In this document: positions 1 through 8,547 of the stretch, piece after piece | Layout: the number at the start of each line of letters is the position of its first letter | Position numbering within the stretch: position 1 is the first letter of the stretch | Assembly: GCA_030452265.1 (NCBI GenBank) | Contig: JAKDMQ010000007.1 | Span: 1-37,352, forward strand | Direction: 5' to 3' | DNA from: Nitrococcus sp. | GTDB taxonomy: Bacteria; Pseudomonadota; Gammaproteobacteria; Nitrococcales; Nitrococcaceae | DNA length: 37,352 nucleotides | Made by a program: the position numbers and the translations under genes | Notes under the pieces: model-generated | Seen by the model: the letters and a program-made list of their open reading frames with translations, nothing else | The model's database searches: none | Told to the model about the DNA's origin: nothing

Positions 1-1
1 C

Positions 2-166
2 CTGACCCGCGGCCTCGCCGCCGGCGATATCCTGCTGCTGCACGACGGTTGCGCCGCCCGCGACGCTGCCGGAAATCCGGTCGTGCTCACGGTGCTGCCG
101 CTGCTGCTGCGCCGCCTCGCGCAGCAAGGGCTAGTCGCCGTTGCGCTGGCGCCTTCGCAGCCGTGA
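2..166 (+). CDS. Polysaccharide deacetylase family protein, C-terminal fragment
   Basis: Only the last 54 codons are in the window; the 5' part lies to the left. The fragment reads LTRGLAAGDILLLHDG and then an alternating hydrophobic stretch ending in a LAPSQP tail. The 'GDIlLlHDg' block followed by a 'Lp.LL..L...G...V.L' ending is the usual C-terminus of NodB/chitooligosaccharide deacetylase-like TIM-barrel hydrolases, where the His-Asp pair belongs to the last active-site motif. The stop TGA (164-166) overlaps the GTG start of the next gene as GTGA, so the two are translationally linked. Its role in the cluster is unknown; it could remove an acetyl group from a sugar or lipid carrier. The fragment is too short to exclude a related hydrolase. 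Confidence 0.65.
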   Translation: MTRGLAAGDILLLHDGCAARDAAGNPVVLTVLPLLLRRLAQQGLVAVALAPSQP

Positions 167-1329
167 CGGCCGTGCGTGAACTGCGCCGCGGGCGCATTGG
201 CCGGTCGCTGGCCGAGATGCACTACCACCTGCGCACGGATGGCGATACGCCGGCACGGAAGGCGGGCGCGGTATTCGCCGGTGTGCTGGTCGGTTGCTCT
301 CCGCTGTACGGCTTGCATCTGCCGATGTGCATCGGCATCGCCCAGTTGGCGCGTCTGAATATCGTCATTACCTATCTCGCCGCCTACGTAAACAATCCCT
401 TGATGGCCCCGTTGATCCTGTATTTGGAGTTGGGAGTAGGTAGCTGGCTATTCAGCGGCCGATGGCCAATGCTCGATCTCGACGAGCTGCATGCAGTCGA
501 TCTCTGGGTTCCCGTCTGCGAGTTGGTGATCGGTAGCGTCGTTGTGGGATTGGTTTTAGGGGCTGTATTAGCCGCGATTACCTGGTGGTTTAGCCGGCGC
601 TCTTCGCATGAGCCGTTCATACAAAATCTGATCGAGGTCACGGCGCGTGATTACTTACACACGGGAATCTTCAATTGGGAATACATTCGCGGCAAGTTGC
701 GCTACGATCCGCTCTATCTGGGTCTGCTCGAGGCCGGCATTTTGCCCCAGCGGGGGCGGCTGGTGGATCTCGGTTGCGGGCGCGGTCTGCTGCTGGCGCT
801 GCTCCAGACGGCACGCGGGTTGCGCGGCCAGGGCGTGTGGCGCTCCGACTGGCCACCGCCACCTGGTAAAATCGAGCTCATCGGCATCGATGCGCACACC
901 AAAAAGGTGGCGGTTGCGCGGGAGGTGCTCAGCGGCGCCGCGAGCATCGTCGAGGGCGATTTGATTCATTATTTCCCACCGTCGTGTGACGTTGCAGTGC
1001 TATTGGATGTATTGCTCTATCTAGAGCCGTACTGGCAGCAAAAACTAATTGCGCGCGTCGTGACCGCCCTGGTGCCCGGCGGCATACTGCTGATCCGCGA
1101 GGCGGATGTTGATGCCGGCTGGCGTTTCACGCTGACGCGCCTGGCCGAGCGCCTGTGTGCCGTTGGACGCGGGCAGTGGCGCCGGCGCTATTATTACCGC
1201 AGCATTGCCGAGTGGCGCGGTTTGCTGGAAGGCCATGGCATGAGAGTTACTACCCGGCCGATGTCGGCCGGCACTCCCTACGCCAACGTGTTAATCCAAG
1301 CAACTAAGACTACGCTATCCGCGTGCTGA
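163..1329 (+). CDS. DUF2062 membrane domain fused to a class I SAM methyltransferase
   Basis: This is a two-domain protein of about 388 residues. The N-terminal half (about residues 15-150) matches DUF2062: a short basic lead, a 'GvlvGcsPlyGlHlp' segment, a 'YvNNPlmaP' motif and two or three hydrophobic helices. The C-terminal half has a Rossmann SAM-binding motif, GRLVDLGCGRG, near residue 200, with an acidic 'IGID' strand about 45 residues later. The GTG at 163 is preferred as start because it overlaps the preceding stop; an ATG at 217 would give a shorter form. A membrane-tethered methyltransferase fits a pathway whose product is made at the membrane; O-methylation of the aryl head group is a plausible but unproven reaction. 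An 85-bp gap separates it from KS1. Confidence 0.8.
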   Translation: MTAVRELRRGRIGRSLAEMHYHLRTDGDTPARKAGAVFAGVLVGCSPLYGLHLPMCIGIAQLARLNIVITYLAAYVNNPLMAPLILYLELGVGSWLFSGRWPMLDLDELHAVDLWVPVCELVIGSVVVGLVLGAVLAAITWWFSRRSSHEPFIQNLIEVTARDYLHTGIFNWEYIRGKLRYDPLYLGLLEAGILPQRGRLVDLGCGRGLLLALLQTARGLRGQGVWRSDWPPPPGKIELIGIDAHTKKVAVAREVLSGAASIVEGDLIHYFPPSCDVAVLLDVLLYLEPYWQQKLIARVVTALVPGGILLIREADVDAGWRFTLTRLAERLCAVGRGQWRRRYYYRSIAEWRGLLEGHGMRVTTRPMSAGTPYANVLIQATKTTLSAC

Positions 1330-1414
1330 TTTTGCTACTCTGGCTCTGCTCCTCTGACGACCAGAGTGAACCTATTCAGATTGCCTCTTAGGGACAGCAA
1401 ACCAACCCCATCAC

Positions 1415-2602
1415 ATGCCGCTGGCACCCATTCACATTTCCGCCTATACGATAGTTAACGCCCTCGGCCGTGGAATGGGCGCCTCACTGCACGCATTGCG
1501 TGAGGGCATCAGCGGCCTGCGCCGCTGTGATCTACAGGACGTCGAACTGGCGACCTGCATTGGCCGTGTTGACGGACTCGAGCACGAGCCCATTGCAGGC
1601 GAGCTGGCTGCCTTCGATTGCCGCAATAATCGGTTGGCGCAAGCGGCCCTGTTGCAGGACGGTTTTCAGGATGCGGTCGCCGCCGCGCGATTGCGCTTTG
1701 GGGAGCGGCGTATCGGTGTGTTCGTCGGCACCAGCACGTCGGGCATCCTCGAGACCGAGCGCGCCTACCGCTCCTATGGCGGCGAGCGGTTACCGGATGG
1801 TTTCAGTTATCGGCACACTCACGACGTCTTCTCGGTGGCTGATTTCACCTGCCATTACCTTGGCCTCAAGGGTCCGGCAGCGGGAGTATCCACTGCCTGC
1901 TCATCCAGTGCCAAGGTGTTTGCCAGCGCCTCTCGCGCCATGCGCGCCGGCCTGTGCGATGCCGCCGTGGTGGGAGGTGTCGACAGTCTATGCCTCACCA
2001 CCCTATACGGGTTCGATTCGCTGCAGCTTGTCTCCAGTCAGCCTTGCCGCCCGTGGGATGTGGCGCGCGACGGCCTCAGTATCGGCGAGGCAGCCGGCTT
2101 CGCATTGCTCGAGTGGCCGCAGCCGAGCGCCGCCGGCGTCGCGTTGCGGGGATACGGCGAGAGCTCGGACGCCTACCATATGTCGGCTGCCCACCCTGAG
2201 GGCAAGGGTGCGGAACTGACTATCCGTCAGGCGCTAGACAGCGCGGGCGTTGCAATCGAGCAAGTCGACTACATCAATTTGCACGGCACCGCTACGCAGG
2301 CCAATGACGCCGCGGAGGACGCGGCCGTGTTTCGCGTCTTCGGCGCGCGCACGCCGTGCAGCTCGACGAAGGGCTGGACTGGTCATACCCTGGGTGCAGC
2401 CGGTGTTACCGAAGCCGTGTTCACCTGCCTCGCTATCGAGCACGGCCTGCTGCCCGCGAACCTCAATCTCCAGGATAAAGACCCGGCGCTGCGGGCAAAC
2501 ATCCTGACTGAGACCCGCGTGCAACCGGTGCATCTGGCGTTGACCAACTCATTCGGCTTCGGCGGGACGAATTGTAGTCTGTTGTTGGCGCGCCTGCCAT
2601 GA
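1415..2602 (+). CDS. Beta-ketoacyl-ACP synthase (KS1), ApeO/ApeR-like
   Basis: A 395-residue FabF/FabB-type thiolase-fold condensing enzyme. The catalytic set is complete: Cys162 in STACSSS, His290 in NLHGTATQ, Lys319 and His324 in STKGWTGHTLGAAG, and the C-terminal NSFGFGGTN loop. It should catalyse decarboxylative Claisen condensation of malonyl-ACP with the growing aryl-polyenoyl chain. The following gene overlaps by 4 bp (ATGA) and encodes a cysteine-less KS-like protein, so the two are probably a KS/chain-length-factor pair, like the ApeO-ApeC heterodimer of enterobacterial aryl-polyene synthases. Ordinary FabB/FabF is less likely because of this pairing and the pigment-operon context. 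Confidence 0.88.
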   Translation: MPLAPIHISAYTIVNALGRGMGASLHALREGISGLRRCDLQDVELATCIGRVDGLEHEPIAGELAAFDCRNNRLAQAALLQDGFQDAVAAARLRFGERRIGVFVGTSTSGILETERAYRSYGGERLPDGFSYRHTHDVFSVADFTCHYLGLKGPAAGVSTACSSSAKVFASASRAMRAGLCDAAVVGGVDSLCLTTLYGFDSLQLVSSQPCRPWDVARDGLSIGEAAGFALLEWPQPSAAGVALRGYGESSDAYHMSAAHPEGKGAELTIRQALDSAGVAIEQVDYINLHGTATQANDAAEDAAVFRVFGARTPCSSTKGWTGHTLGAAGVTEAVFTCLAIEHGLLPANLNLQDKDPALRANILTETRVQPVHLALTNSFGFGGTNCSLLLARLP

Positions 2603-3426
2603 CGGCCTCTACCGCGACCGTCGAAACCGTATTTCTGCACGCGGCAGGGCTATGCGCGCCGGGGCTGGCGGGCTGGCAAATGGCCGCGCCAGTTCTGCGC
2701 GGCGAGCGCGGCTATGTCGATACCGCGCCGCCTGCATTCGCCTCTGATTTGCTGCCGCGAAACGAACGCCGGCGCCTGAGCGCCGCCACCCGACTTGCTC
2801 TGCAGGCGGCTGAGGACGTTTTTCGGCAATCGTCGGTCGACTCCGAGCAGGTACGCACGGTATTCGCCTCCTGCTGCGGAGACGGCGCAACCATTGACCG
2901 GATCTGTCGAGATCTGATGCAGCCACAGCGGCCTGTTTCGCCCACGCAATTCCATAATTCGGTGCATAACAGCGCGGCCGGCTATTGGGCAATTGCCACC
3001 CATTGCCAATGCGCATCGATCAGCCTCTCGGCCCATGATGGCAGCTTCTGCGCGGGCCTGGTCGAGGCCTACGCCGCCGCACGGATCGCGGACGGCCCGG
3101 TGCTGCTAATTGCCTACGAGCACCCGCTGCCGTCACCGCTGGCGCAGGCGCTGCCCGTTTGCGCACCCTTCGCCGTGGCCTTGCTACTAAACGCCGGAAC
3201 TGCGCTTGACAGCCTGGGCGCATTGAGCCTAACGCCGATCGACCGAACAGCGACACAGACAAGCTGCGACCCGGCGCTCGAGCCCCTGCGCGCGGGCAAT
3301 CCTGCCGCCCGCGCGCTGCCGCTGCTGCAACTGCTCGCCCGGGGAGTGGCGGGACGCGTGGTGCTGCCTTATCTGCCCCAAAGCATGCTCGCGGTCGATG
3401 TGACGCAAGCAGGCTCCGGCGCATGA
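2599..3426 (+). CDS. apeC: Ketosynthase-like chain-length factor (CLF1), ApeC-like
   Basis: A 275-residue protein resembling the N-terminal half of a ketosynthase (PF13723 type). The diagnostic stretch SPTQFHNSVHNSAAGYW is at about 114-130. The region equivalent to the nucleophile elbow reads ISLSAHDGSFCAG (141-153), so the catalytic cysteine position seems occupied by His146; the downstream Cys151 is not in elbow context. The HGT and GHxLG motifs of full ketosynthases are absent. In type II systems such proteins pair with an active KS and set chain length. The 4-bp overlap with KS1 supports a heterodimer. It ends 10 bp from the end of the convergent ketoreductase gene. Confidence 0.82.
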   Translation: MTASTATVETVFLHAAGLCAPGLAGWQMAAPVLRGERGYVDTAPPAFASDLLPRNERRRLSAATRLALQAAEDVFRQSSVDSEQVRTVFASCCGDGATIDRICRDLMQPQRPVSPTQFHNSVHNSAAGYWAIATHCQCASISLSAHDGSFCAGLVEAYAAARIADGPVLLIAYEHPLPSPLAQALPVCAPFAVALLLNAGTALDSLGALSLTPIDRTATQTSCDPALEPLRAGNPAARALPLLQLLARGVAGRVVLPYLPQSMLAVDVTQAGSGA

Positions 3427-3436
3427 TGTCGTGCCT

Positions 3437-4168
3437 TTAGCAGAGGCCGCCGTTGACCGACAGCACCTGCCGGGTGATGTAGGCCGCCTCATCGCGGAAC
3501 AAAAAAGCCACCAATGCGGCCACTTCCTCGGGCGTGCCGGCACGCCCTAACGGCACATGCTTAAGGATCTCATCCACAGGGACATCATGCAGCATACCGG
3601 TTTCGATCAGCCCGGGCGCGACGCAGTTGACCGTGATGCCGCGACTCGCCAGCTCGACCGCCAGCGCCTTGCTGGCACCGATCAGGCCGGCCTTGGCGGC
3701 GCTGTAGTTGCTCTGACCGCGGTTGCCGATGAGCCCCGCGACCGAGGCGACAGTGACGATGCGCCCGCCCTGGCGCATACGCACCAGCGGCATGACGAGC
3801 GGGTGCAGCACATTGTAGAAGCCGTGCAGGTGGGCGTCGATGACGCCGTCCCACGCCTCACCCGTCAGGGCCGGGAAAGCGTTGTCGGCTTTGAAACCCG
3901 CATTCAGAACCACGCCCCAACACGCACCGTTCGCCGCGAGGTCCGCTTCCAGCACCGTACGCGTGGCCTCGCGATCGGCCATGTCGAAGCCCAGCGTGTA
4001 CGCCCGCCCGCCTTCGTCGCGAATGGACTGGGCCAGGGCCTCGGCAGCCGCGGCATTGCGCCGGTAATGCAGCGCCAATCCGAAGCCGGCGTGGCCCAGG
4101 GCCCGGGCAATGGCGCTGCCGATGCCGCCGCTGGCGCCGGTAATTAGAACGCGTCGCCTCGCGCTCAT
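3437..4168 (-). CDS. apeQ: 3-oxoacyl-ACP reductase (FabG-like), ApeQ-like
   Basis: A 243-residue classical short-chain dehydrogenase. The NADPH-binding glycine motif TGASGGIG spans residues 10-17, followed by NAG at 89-91. The catalytic Ser142, Tyr155 and Lys159 (YSAAK) are present, as is the 'VAPGLIeTgM' loop. It should reduce the beta-keto group of ACP-bound aryl-polyene intermediates. It is the last gene of a ten-gene minus-strand operon and overlaps the preceding dehydratase gene by 4 bp (ATGA). In known aryl-polyene clusters the ketoreductase likewise follows ApeP. A housekeeping FabG is less likely because the usual fabD-fabG-acpP neighbourhood is absent. Confidence 0.9.
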   Translation of the reverse strand: MSARRRVLITGASGGIGSAIARALGHAGFGLALHYRRNAAAAEALAQSIRDEGGRAYTLGFDMADREATRTVLEADLAANGACWGVVLNAGFKADNAFPALTGEAWDGVIDAHLHGFYNVLHPLVMPLVRMRQGGRIVTVASVAGLIGNRGQSNYSAAKAGLIGASKALAVELASRGITVNCVAPGLIETGMLHDVPVDEILKHVPLGRAGTPEEVAALVAFLFRDEAAYITRQVLSVNGGLC

Positions 4169-4599
4169 GGGTCGATTTCCTCTACGATGACCAGGGTGGC
4201 CCGAGCCAAAAGCTGCCCGTCATGCTCGATGCGACAGTCGCACGCCGCCAGGCCGCCGCCCTCGCGACCGAAGGCATGTTGCCCATGAATCAGGAGGCGC
4301 GAGCCTTCGGTGAACCAGGGCACGCGGCCATCATAGTGGCGGATGCCAAGCAGCATGCCCCGCCGCGACCGGCGGGTGTCACTGCCCCCCAAAAGACCGC
4401 CACGCGCGGCCACTGTCTGAGCCATCATTTCCATGCCCACCCACACCGGTACGCCGCGGCCAACCACGAAATATGGGTGTGCAGCGGTGATGTTGGCAAT
4501 CACCGTGGTCTGGTCGGGCGAATCGGCGACAACCTCGTCGATCAGAACGGCGCCATCGGCATGTGGCAACAGCTCGCTAGGCGGTGGGAATGGCATCAC
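4165..4599 (-). CDS. apeP: Hot-dog fold 3-hydroxyacyl-ACP dehydratase, ApeP-like
   Basis: A 144-residue hot-dog protein starting with the family-typical 'LLPHadgavLIDEV' segment. His41 (AAHPYF) and Glu57 (GMEMMAQ) lie where FabZ-type dehydratases carry their catalytic His and Glu, though the spacing is 16 rather than 14 residues. It would dehydrate 3-hydroxyacyl-ACP to the trans-enoyl form and so build the conjugated polyene. The start is GTG at 4599, overlapping the lipoprotein stop as GTGA; the next codon is ATG (4596) and is an equally good alternative. A second dehydratase-like gene (9312-9668) lacks the Glu, so the two may work as a heterodimer. Confidence 0.82.
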   Translation of the reverse strand: MMPFPPPSELLPHADGAVLIDEVVADSPDQTTVIANITAAHPYFVVGRGVPVWVGMEMMAQTVAARGGLLGGSDTRRSRRGMLLGIRHYDGRVPWFTEGSRLLIHGQHAFGREGGGLAACDCRIEHDGQLLARATLVIVEEIDP

Positions 4600-5177
4600 G
4601 GGGTCTCCGTCAGGGGTTGAAGGTGTAGCGTCAGCCCGGCCGGCGGCACCTTCATGTCAAACGTCGCCTCGGCCGGCTGCCTACCGCGTATTTCGATACG
4701 CGTCACCAGGCGTCCGTGCTCGAGCAGCAGCCGCGCTTCGGCGCCGCGCCGGTGCCCGACTTCAAGCTCGAGCTCGTACAGGTGCGGCTCCAGGATCCCC
4801 GGATCGGCCAGCGCCACCTGCAGCATCGCCAGCATCAAGCGCGGGCGCATCTTGCTGTCAGCCGGTGCGCTGACCAGCCGCCGGCCATCCCATGTGATGG
4901 TGAACAGGTGGGCACCGAACAGGCTGGTACCGGCTAGGCGCAAGGCTTCCCGGTCGATCCGCAGGCGCCCGAGAAAGGTGTCGCTTTGCTCCGCGCGTCG
5001 GACTGTCACCATGTGGCGGGCGTCTATCGCGGGCAGTTGCGCCGGGGCCAGGAGGCAGATCAGGCCGCTGGGGCCGATGCGCACGCAATCGGAACCCTTG
5101 GGCGGCATTCGCACGCTGGCGCAGCCGGCCATCAACAAGGTCAGACACAGCAGACCGAGGCATCGTCTCGATGTCAC
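4596..5177 (-). CDS. apeN: DUF3261 outer-membrane-type lipoprotein, ApeN-like
   Basis: A 193-residue lipoprotein precursor. A short basic start (MTSRR) is followed by a hydrophobic stretch and the lipobox LMAGC, so Cys19 should be lipidated. The mature part is a DUF3261-like beta-rich domain resembling LolB/LppC-type lipid-binding proteins. In aryl-polyene clusters a protein of this family follows the MMPL exporter and is thought to help insert the pigment lipid at the outer membrane. The start is GTG at 5177, overlapping the exporter stop as GTGA. Function beyond family and position is inferred. Confidence 0.8.
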   Translation of the reverse strand: MTSRRCLGLLCLTLLMAGCASVRMPPKGSDCVRIGPSGLICLLAPAQLPAIDARHMVTVRRAEQSDTFLGRLRIDREALRLAGTSLFGAHLFTITWDGRRLVSAPADSKMRPRLMLAMLQVALADPGILEPHLYELELEVGHRRGAEARLLLEHGRLVTRIEIRGRQPAEATFDMKVPPAGLTLHLQPLTETP

Positions 5178-7504
5178 GAATACGACTCCTCGGTGGGCTG
5201 CCCGTCTTCGGCGATCGTGGGCAACGACAGCGGCGTGACCAGCCAGCTAGCCAGTATGCCAATCCCCGTGACCAGACCAAAGGCATGCAGCGCCGGAATG
5301 CGGCTGAAAGTTAGCAGGCCGAAACCAATCACCGTGGTCAGCGCCGAGAGCAGCACAGCCAGTGCCGGGGCACGTTGACGCGCCCCCACCTCGCGCAGGA
5401 ATACCGCGTAATCGCGCCCCAACCCCAGAATCAGGATCAACGCCACCACGCTGAACACGTTCAACGGCACGCCCAGCCACCCCAGCGCCCCCAGGGTCAC
5501 GGCAAGCGCCAGAAGTGGCGGCCAGAGCATGCGCAGAGCCTCACGCCAGCCGTAACGCCAGATGAGGACGGCTGATATCAACAGATAGCCCAGCACCACC
5601 AGCCAGGTGGCGCGCACGCGGATGCGGGCAAACGTGCGGTCGATGCGCTCGAGCGGCTGGACATAGCGCACGCCTTGCACGCCGGACGCCGCTTTGGTAA
5701 GGATGTCGTTGGCTATGCCCTGTCGACCGAATACGGTAGCCATCAGGGCTACCCCGCCATTACCGGGGATCACGAAATGCTTCAGCGCCGGTACAGCCTG
5801 CAACAGGGTTTCAGCGTTCAGCGGTGCCTTCTCCGCCGCGCGCCAGGCCGATGCGATGTGCGTGGCGAGTGCCGCGGGCAGGCCGCTGGCGACAAACGCC
5901 TGCTTGAGCGCCTGTACCGAGCCCAGGATCTCTTTCCATGCCGCCAGACTAGCCTGCTGCTGCGCCGGCGAGGGCAAGAACTGCGAAAAGCCGAGCGGGC
6001 TAGCCTGGGGCAGACGCTCGCTAATGTGCTGAAACAGCGCCTCCTCACGCGCCAGCGCCTGGGCCATATCATCGCCCTGGATTAGGAAAAAGCCGGAGGA
6101 AGGGAAACGTCCCAACGTGGTGCGGATGACTTGGTCGGTGTGCGCCAGCTCAGACGCGATATGCGACAATTCGCGCACACTATCCTGGGCCTCGAGCTGC
6201 CACCAGCCCGGCGCGGCCAGCACCAATGCCAGCAGCGGCAACAGCCAGCGCCAGCGTGATGGCCGGCGAGCCGCCGCCATGAAACGTGCGGGCCAACGCA
6301 CCAACGGGTGGGCGCGAACCCGTGGCACGCGCCTTAAGGTTACCGGGAAAATCAATGCGACCACCAACGCCGCCTCGACCAAACCCGCGATGGAAAACAC
6401 CGCCATCTGGCTCATGGCCGGGAAACCCGTCAGCGCCAGGAACGCAAAGGCCAACACGCCCGTCGCTAGGCCCATGCCCAAGCCGGAGCGCACCTTGCGC
6501 AATACCTCCTGCGGTGCACTCTCGCCGAACCAGTATTCGGAGAAATACAGAAAAGCGTAGTCGATGGCAATGCCCAACAGCGTGGTGCCGAACACCAGCG
6601 TGAGGATGTGGATGGAACCGAACACGGCGATCACCGCCGCCGCCGCAACCACCACGCTGGCACCGAGCTGCAGGAAGCCAAGCAGATGCGGCGCCAACGA
6701 GCGGTAGGCCCAGGCGATCAGCACCATGATCAGCGACGTCGAGGTGATGCTGAGCACCAGGGTTTCCCGGTGCGCCTGCTGCTGCGCGGCATGGGCAAAT
6801 AGCGCCGCGCCGGTGGCGCGGAAGCGGCAGGCGCCGCAAACGCTGGCCACGATGTGGCTTGCCTGGTGCACCGCACGCGCGGCAAGGCTGGCCCCATCGG
6901 CACCAAAGCCGTCGCTGGGCAGGCGCATACGCAGCAGAAACACGCGCTGGTCACCACGCGTAGTCGCCAGCAATGGTCCGTCGGGCAAAAAATCGGGATA
7001 CGGCCGCGGCAGGTGCGATACGAATCGGGCCACGTAGCCGCCCGGATCCATGCCCAGGTTGACCATGCCCGCGGGGCTCGCCAGCGACACCGCTACATCC
7101 ATAGCCAGTGTCCGCGCGCCATTGCGCTGGAAACGCGCCACCTGGGCCGGCGAGAGCAAGGCAAACCCGTGCTGACGATACAGCGCGAGCGCCTTGCCTA
7201 CTTGGCCACGGCCGGCACTCTCGGTCAGGCCCGGCGCAAGCAGAGCCTGCCTGGCCGCCAGGGTTGCCTCGCGGGTCCGGGAATTGTCACGACCGGTCAC
7301 CATGGCCAGCAGCTGCCGGCTGAAAGCTTCGTGGCCGCGCGCCTCGGCCCTCTCCAACACCCGGCTGTCGTGGCGCTCGGGCAACAGAGCCAGCACATCA
7401 GTTTCAATGGGCCCGGCGGGGTCGACCCGCCACACTGCCAGCACACACAGGCTAGCCAGGGTCGAAAACCACAGGGTCCAGTGGCCTACGCCACGCCGAC
7501 ACAT
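5174..7504 (-). CDS. apeM: MMPL/RND-family exporter, ApeM-like
   Basis: A 776-residue inner-membrane transporter with the two-repeat MMPL architecture: one N-terminal helix (about 7-24), a periplasmic domain, a helix bundle around 245-400, a second periplasmic domain and a second bundle around 630-765. Each bundle carries the RND-type Gly-x-x-x-Asp-Tyr signature (GIAIDY in the first, GLGRDY in the second), the presumed proton-relay positions. It probably exports the aryl-polyene lipid, with the neighbouring LolA-like carrier and DUF3261 lipoprotein forming the periplasmic and outer-membrane steps. Its ATG directly abuts the TGA of the LolA-like gene with no spacer. Confidence 0.9.
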   Translation of the reverse strand: MCRRGVGHWTLWFSTLASLCVLAVWRVDPAGPIETDVLALLPERHDSRVLERAEARGHEAFSRQLLAMVTGRDNSRTREATLAARQALLAPGLTESAGRGQVGKALALYRQHGFALLSPAQVARFQRNGARTLAMDVAVSLASPAGMVNLGMDPGGYVARFVSHLPRPYPDFLPDGPLLATTRGDQRVFLLRMRLPSDGFGADGASLAARAVHQASHIVASVCGACRFRATGAALFAHAAQQQAHRETLVLSITSTSLIMVLIAWAYRSLAPHLLGFLQLGASVVVAAAAVIAVFGSIHILTLVFGTTLLGIAIDYAFLYFSEYWFGESAPQEVLRKVRSGLGMGLATGVLAFAFLALTGFPAMSQMAVFSIAGLVEAALVVALIFPVTLRRVPRVRAHPLVRWPARFMAAARRPSRWRWLLPLLALVLAAPGWWQLEAQDSVRELSHIASELAHTDQVIRTTLGRFPSSGFFLIQGDDMAQALAREEALFQHISERLPQASPLGFSQFLPSPAQQQASLAAWKEILGSVQALKQAFVASGLPAALATHIASAWRAAEKAPLNAETLLQAVPALKHFVIPGNGGVALMATVFGRQGIANDILTKAASGVQGVRYVQPLERIDRTFARIRVRATWLVVLGYLLISAVLIWRYGWREALRMLWPPLLALAVTLGALGWLGVPLNVFSVVALILILGLGRDYAVFLREVGARQRAPALAVLLSALTTVIGFGLLTFSRIPALHAFGLVTGIGILASWLVTPLSLPTIAEDGQPTEESYS

Positions 7505-8071
7505 TCAGGGTGGCTCGGCGTCGTTGTCGGCGGGCGTGAAGCGGATCACCATGCGCGCCCCGGAGGCCTGCTCAATCTCCAGGTAGCGCGGCTGACCCGC
7601 GATATTTTCGGTCACTTCGATACGCTCGATTACCTGGGCCATGGCCTCGGCTCTGGGCAGCAGCGTGACATGCCGGCCGTGCTCCAACGGCTCCACCTTG
7701 ACTTCAAACCAGCGCTCGATCCGGCCCCGGTTACCGGACAACGCATTGACGAAAATGCGCTGGACCATCCTGAGCCACGGCGTTTCGTCGGCTTTCAAAA
7801 CCCGCCGGGTGCCGTCGGGCAATTCCTCGTACGCCTTGCCGTCGTTCATGGCAAACACGTAGTGGTACGGCTTGAGGATTTCCCAGTAGAAGCCCTCTGC
7901 CTTGCTAACGCGCAGCAGGCCATGGCTAGTCAGCGGCTCCTCGAAACCGGGCAACGTGCGCGTTTGTACGAAGGTGGCGACAAAATGCGCCGGTGGCCTT
8001 TTGCCCGCCCATGCCGACGACAGCAAACAAGTCAACAGCGCGACCATTGATACCAGGCCACGATGCTTCAT
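7505..8071 (-). CDS. apeL: LolA-like periplasmic lipid carrier, ApeL-like
   Basis: A 188-residue secreted protein. The N-terminus has a basic start, a hydrophobic core and a probable signal peptidase I site after SSAWA (about residue 22). The mature part fits the LolA fold: a 'HFvatFvQtRtLpGFeePL' opening strand, a 'G.lrv.ka.gFyWei.kPy' segment and a closing 'iRFt' strand. It would shuttle a lipidic product between the MMPL exporter and the outer membrane, not the general lipoproteins handled by true LolA. Its ATG at 8071 overlaps a TGA (8070-8068) in the restored reading frame of the upstream thioesterase gene, which shows that frame is the original one. Confidence 0.88.
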   Translation of the reverse strand: MKHRGLVSMVALLTCLLSSAWAGKRPPAHFVATFVQTRTLPGFEEPLTSHGLLRVSKAEGFYWEILKPYHYVFAMNDGKAYEELPDGTRRVLKADETPWLRMVQRIFVNALSGNRGRIERWFEVKVEPLEHGRHVTLLPRAEAMAQVIERIEVTENIAGQPRYLEIEQASGARMVIRFTPADNDAEPP

Positions 8072-8081
8072 AACCAGGGTT

Positions 8082-8546
8082 TCAAACGATCCAAGAGAGC
8101 CCGCGGGCTAACCAACTGAAGCTCCCATGTGTCCACGGTGACGGCACACTGCACCGTGGCACCGTGGCACCGCGGCCGAGCCGGATTCCATTCTCGGTAT
8201 CGGTCACCCGATATTCCACTTTCATGCGGTTTTCCCACTCCACCAGCCCGGCCTCGATCCGAATCCACTGAGCGTAGCGCATCGGGCGCACGAAGCGCGC
8301 GCGCGCATCAACGAGCGGCCAGGCGAAGCCCGAGTCGCGCATCTCGGGGTAGTCGTAGCCAACCTTGCGCAGCAAGGCGGCACGTGCCGCTTCAAAGTAG
8401 CGAAAGTAATTGCCGTGCCAAACAATCTGCGCTGCGTCTACGTCCTGGAACGGAATCTGCAGCTCGATGTCCGCTGTCAGCAAGGACCGCTCGGCCAGCG
8501 ACCGGCGCGGTGCAGGGCGGCAGGCTGTGGTGGTATCCGAGCACAT
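8082..8546 (-). CDS. apeK: 4HBT-type acyl thioesterase, ApeK-like, frameshifted near its C-terminus
   Basis: A hot-dog thioesterase with the signature FQDVDAAQIVWHGNYFRYFE at residues 33-52, where Asp37 is the presumed catalytic residue. As sequenced, it reads normally to Val129 and then enters a wrong frame ending at 8082 (154 aa). Two perfect tandem copies of an 8-bp unit lie at 8151-8166. Deleting one copy restores QCAVTVDTWELQLVSPRALL and a stop at 8068 (156 aa), giving the ATGA overlap with the LolA-like gene that this operon uses elsewhere. The start ATG at 8546 is one base after the glycosyltransferase stop. The loss may be real, phase-variable or a sequencing error. Its expected role is release or editing of ACP-bound chains. 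Confidence 0.8.
   Translation of the reverse strand: MCSDTTTACRPAPRRSLAERSLLTADIELQIPFQDVDAAQIVWHGNYFRYFEAARAALLRKVGYDYPEMRDSGFAWPLVDARARFVRPMRYAQWIRIEAGLVEWENRMKVEYRVTDTENGIRLGRGATVPRCSVPSPWTHGSFSWLARGLSWIV
8151..8172. repeat. 8-bp tandem duplication inside the thioesterase gene
   Basis: On the plus strand the unit GCACCGTG occurs at 8151-8158 and 8159-8166, followed by a partial copy GCACCG at 8167-8172. Removing one unit restores the thioesterase frame. Slipped-strand replication at the existing 1.75-copy sequence is the likely origin. Confidence 0.9.
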
Positions 8547-8547
8547 A

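Noticed and set aside
6854-8050. Long plus-strand open frame (398 codons) opposite the MMPL and LolA-like genes
   Set aside because: It crosses two well-supported minus-strand genes and has no recognisable motif or start signal.
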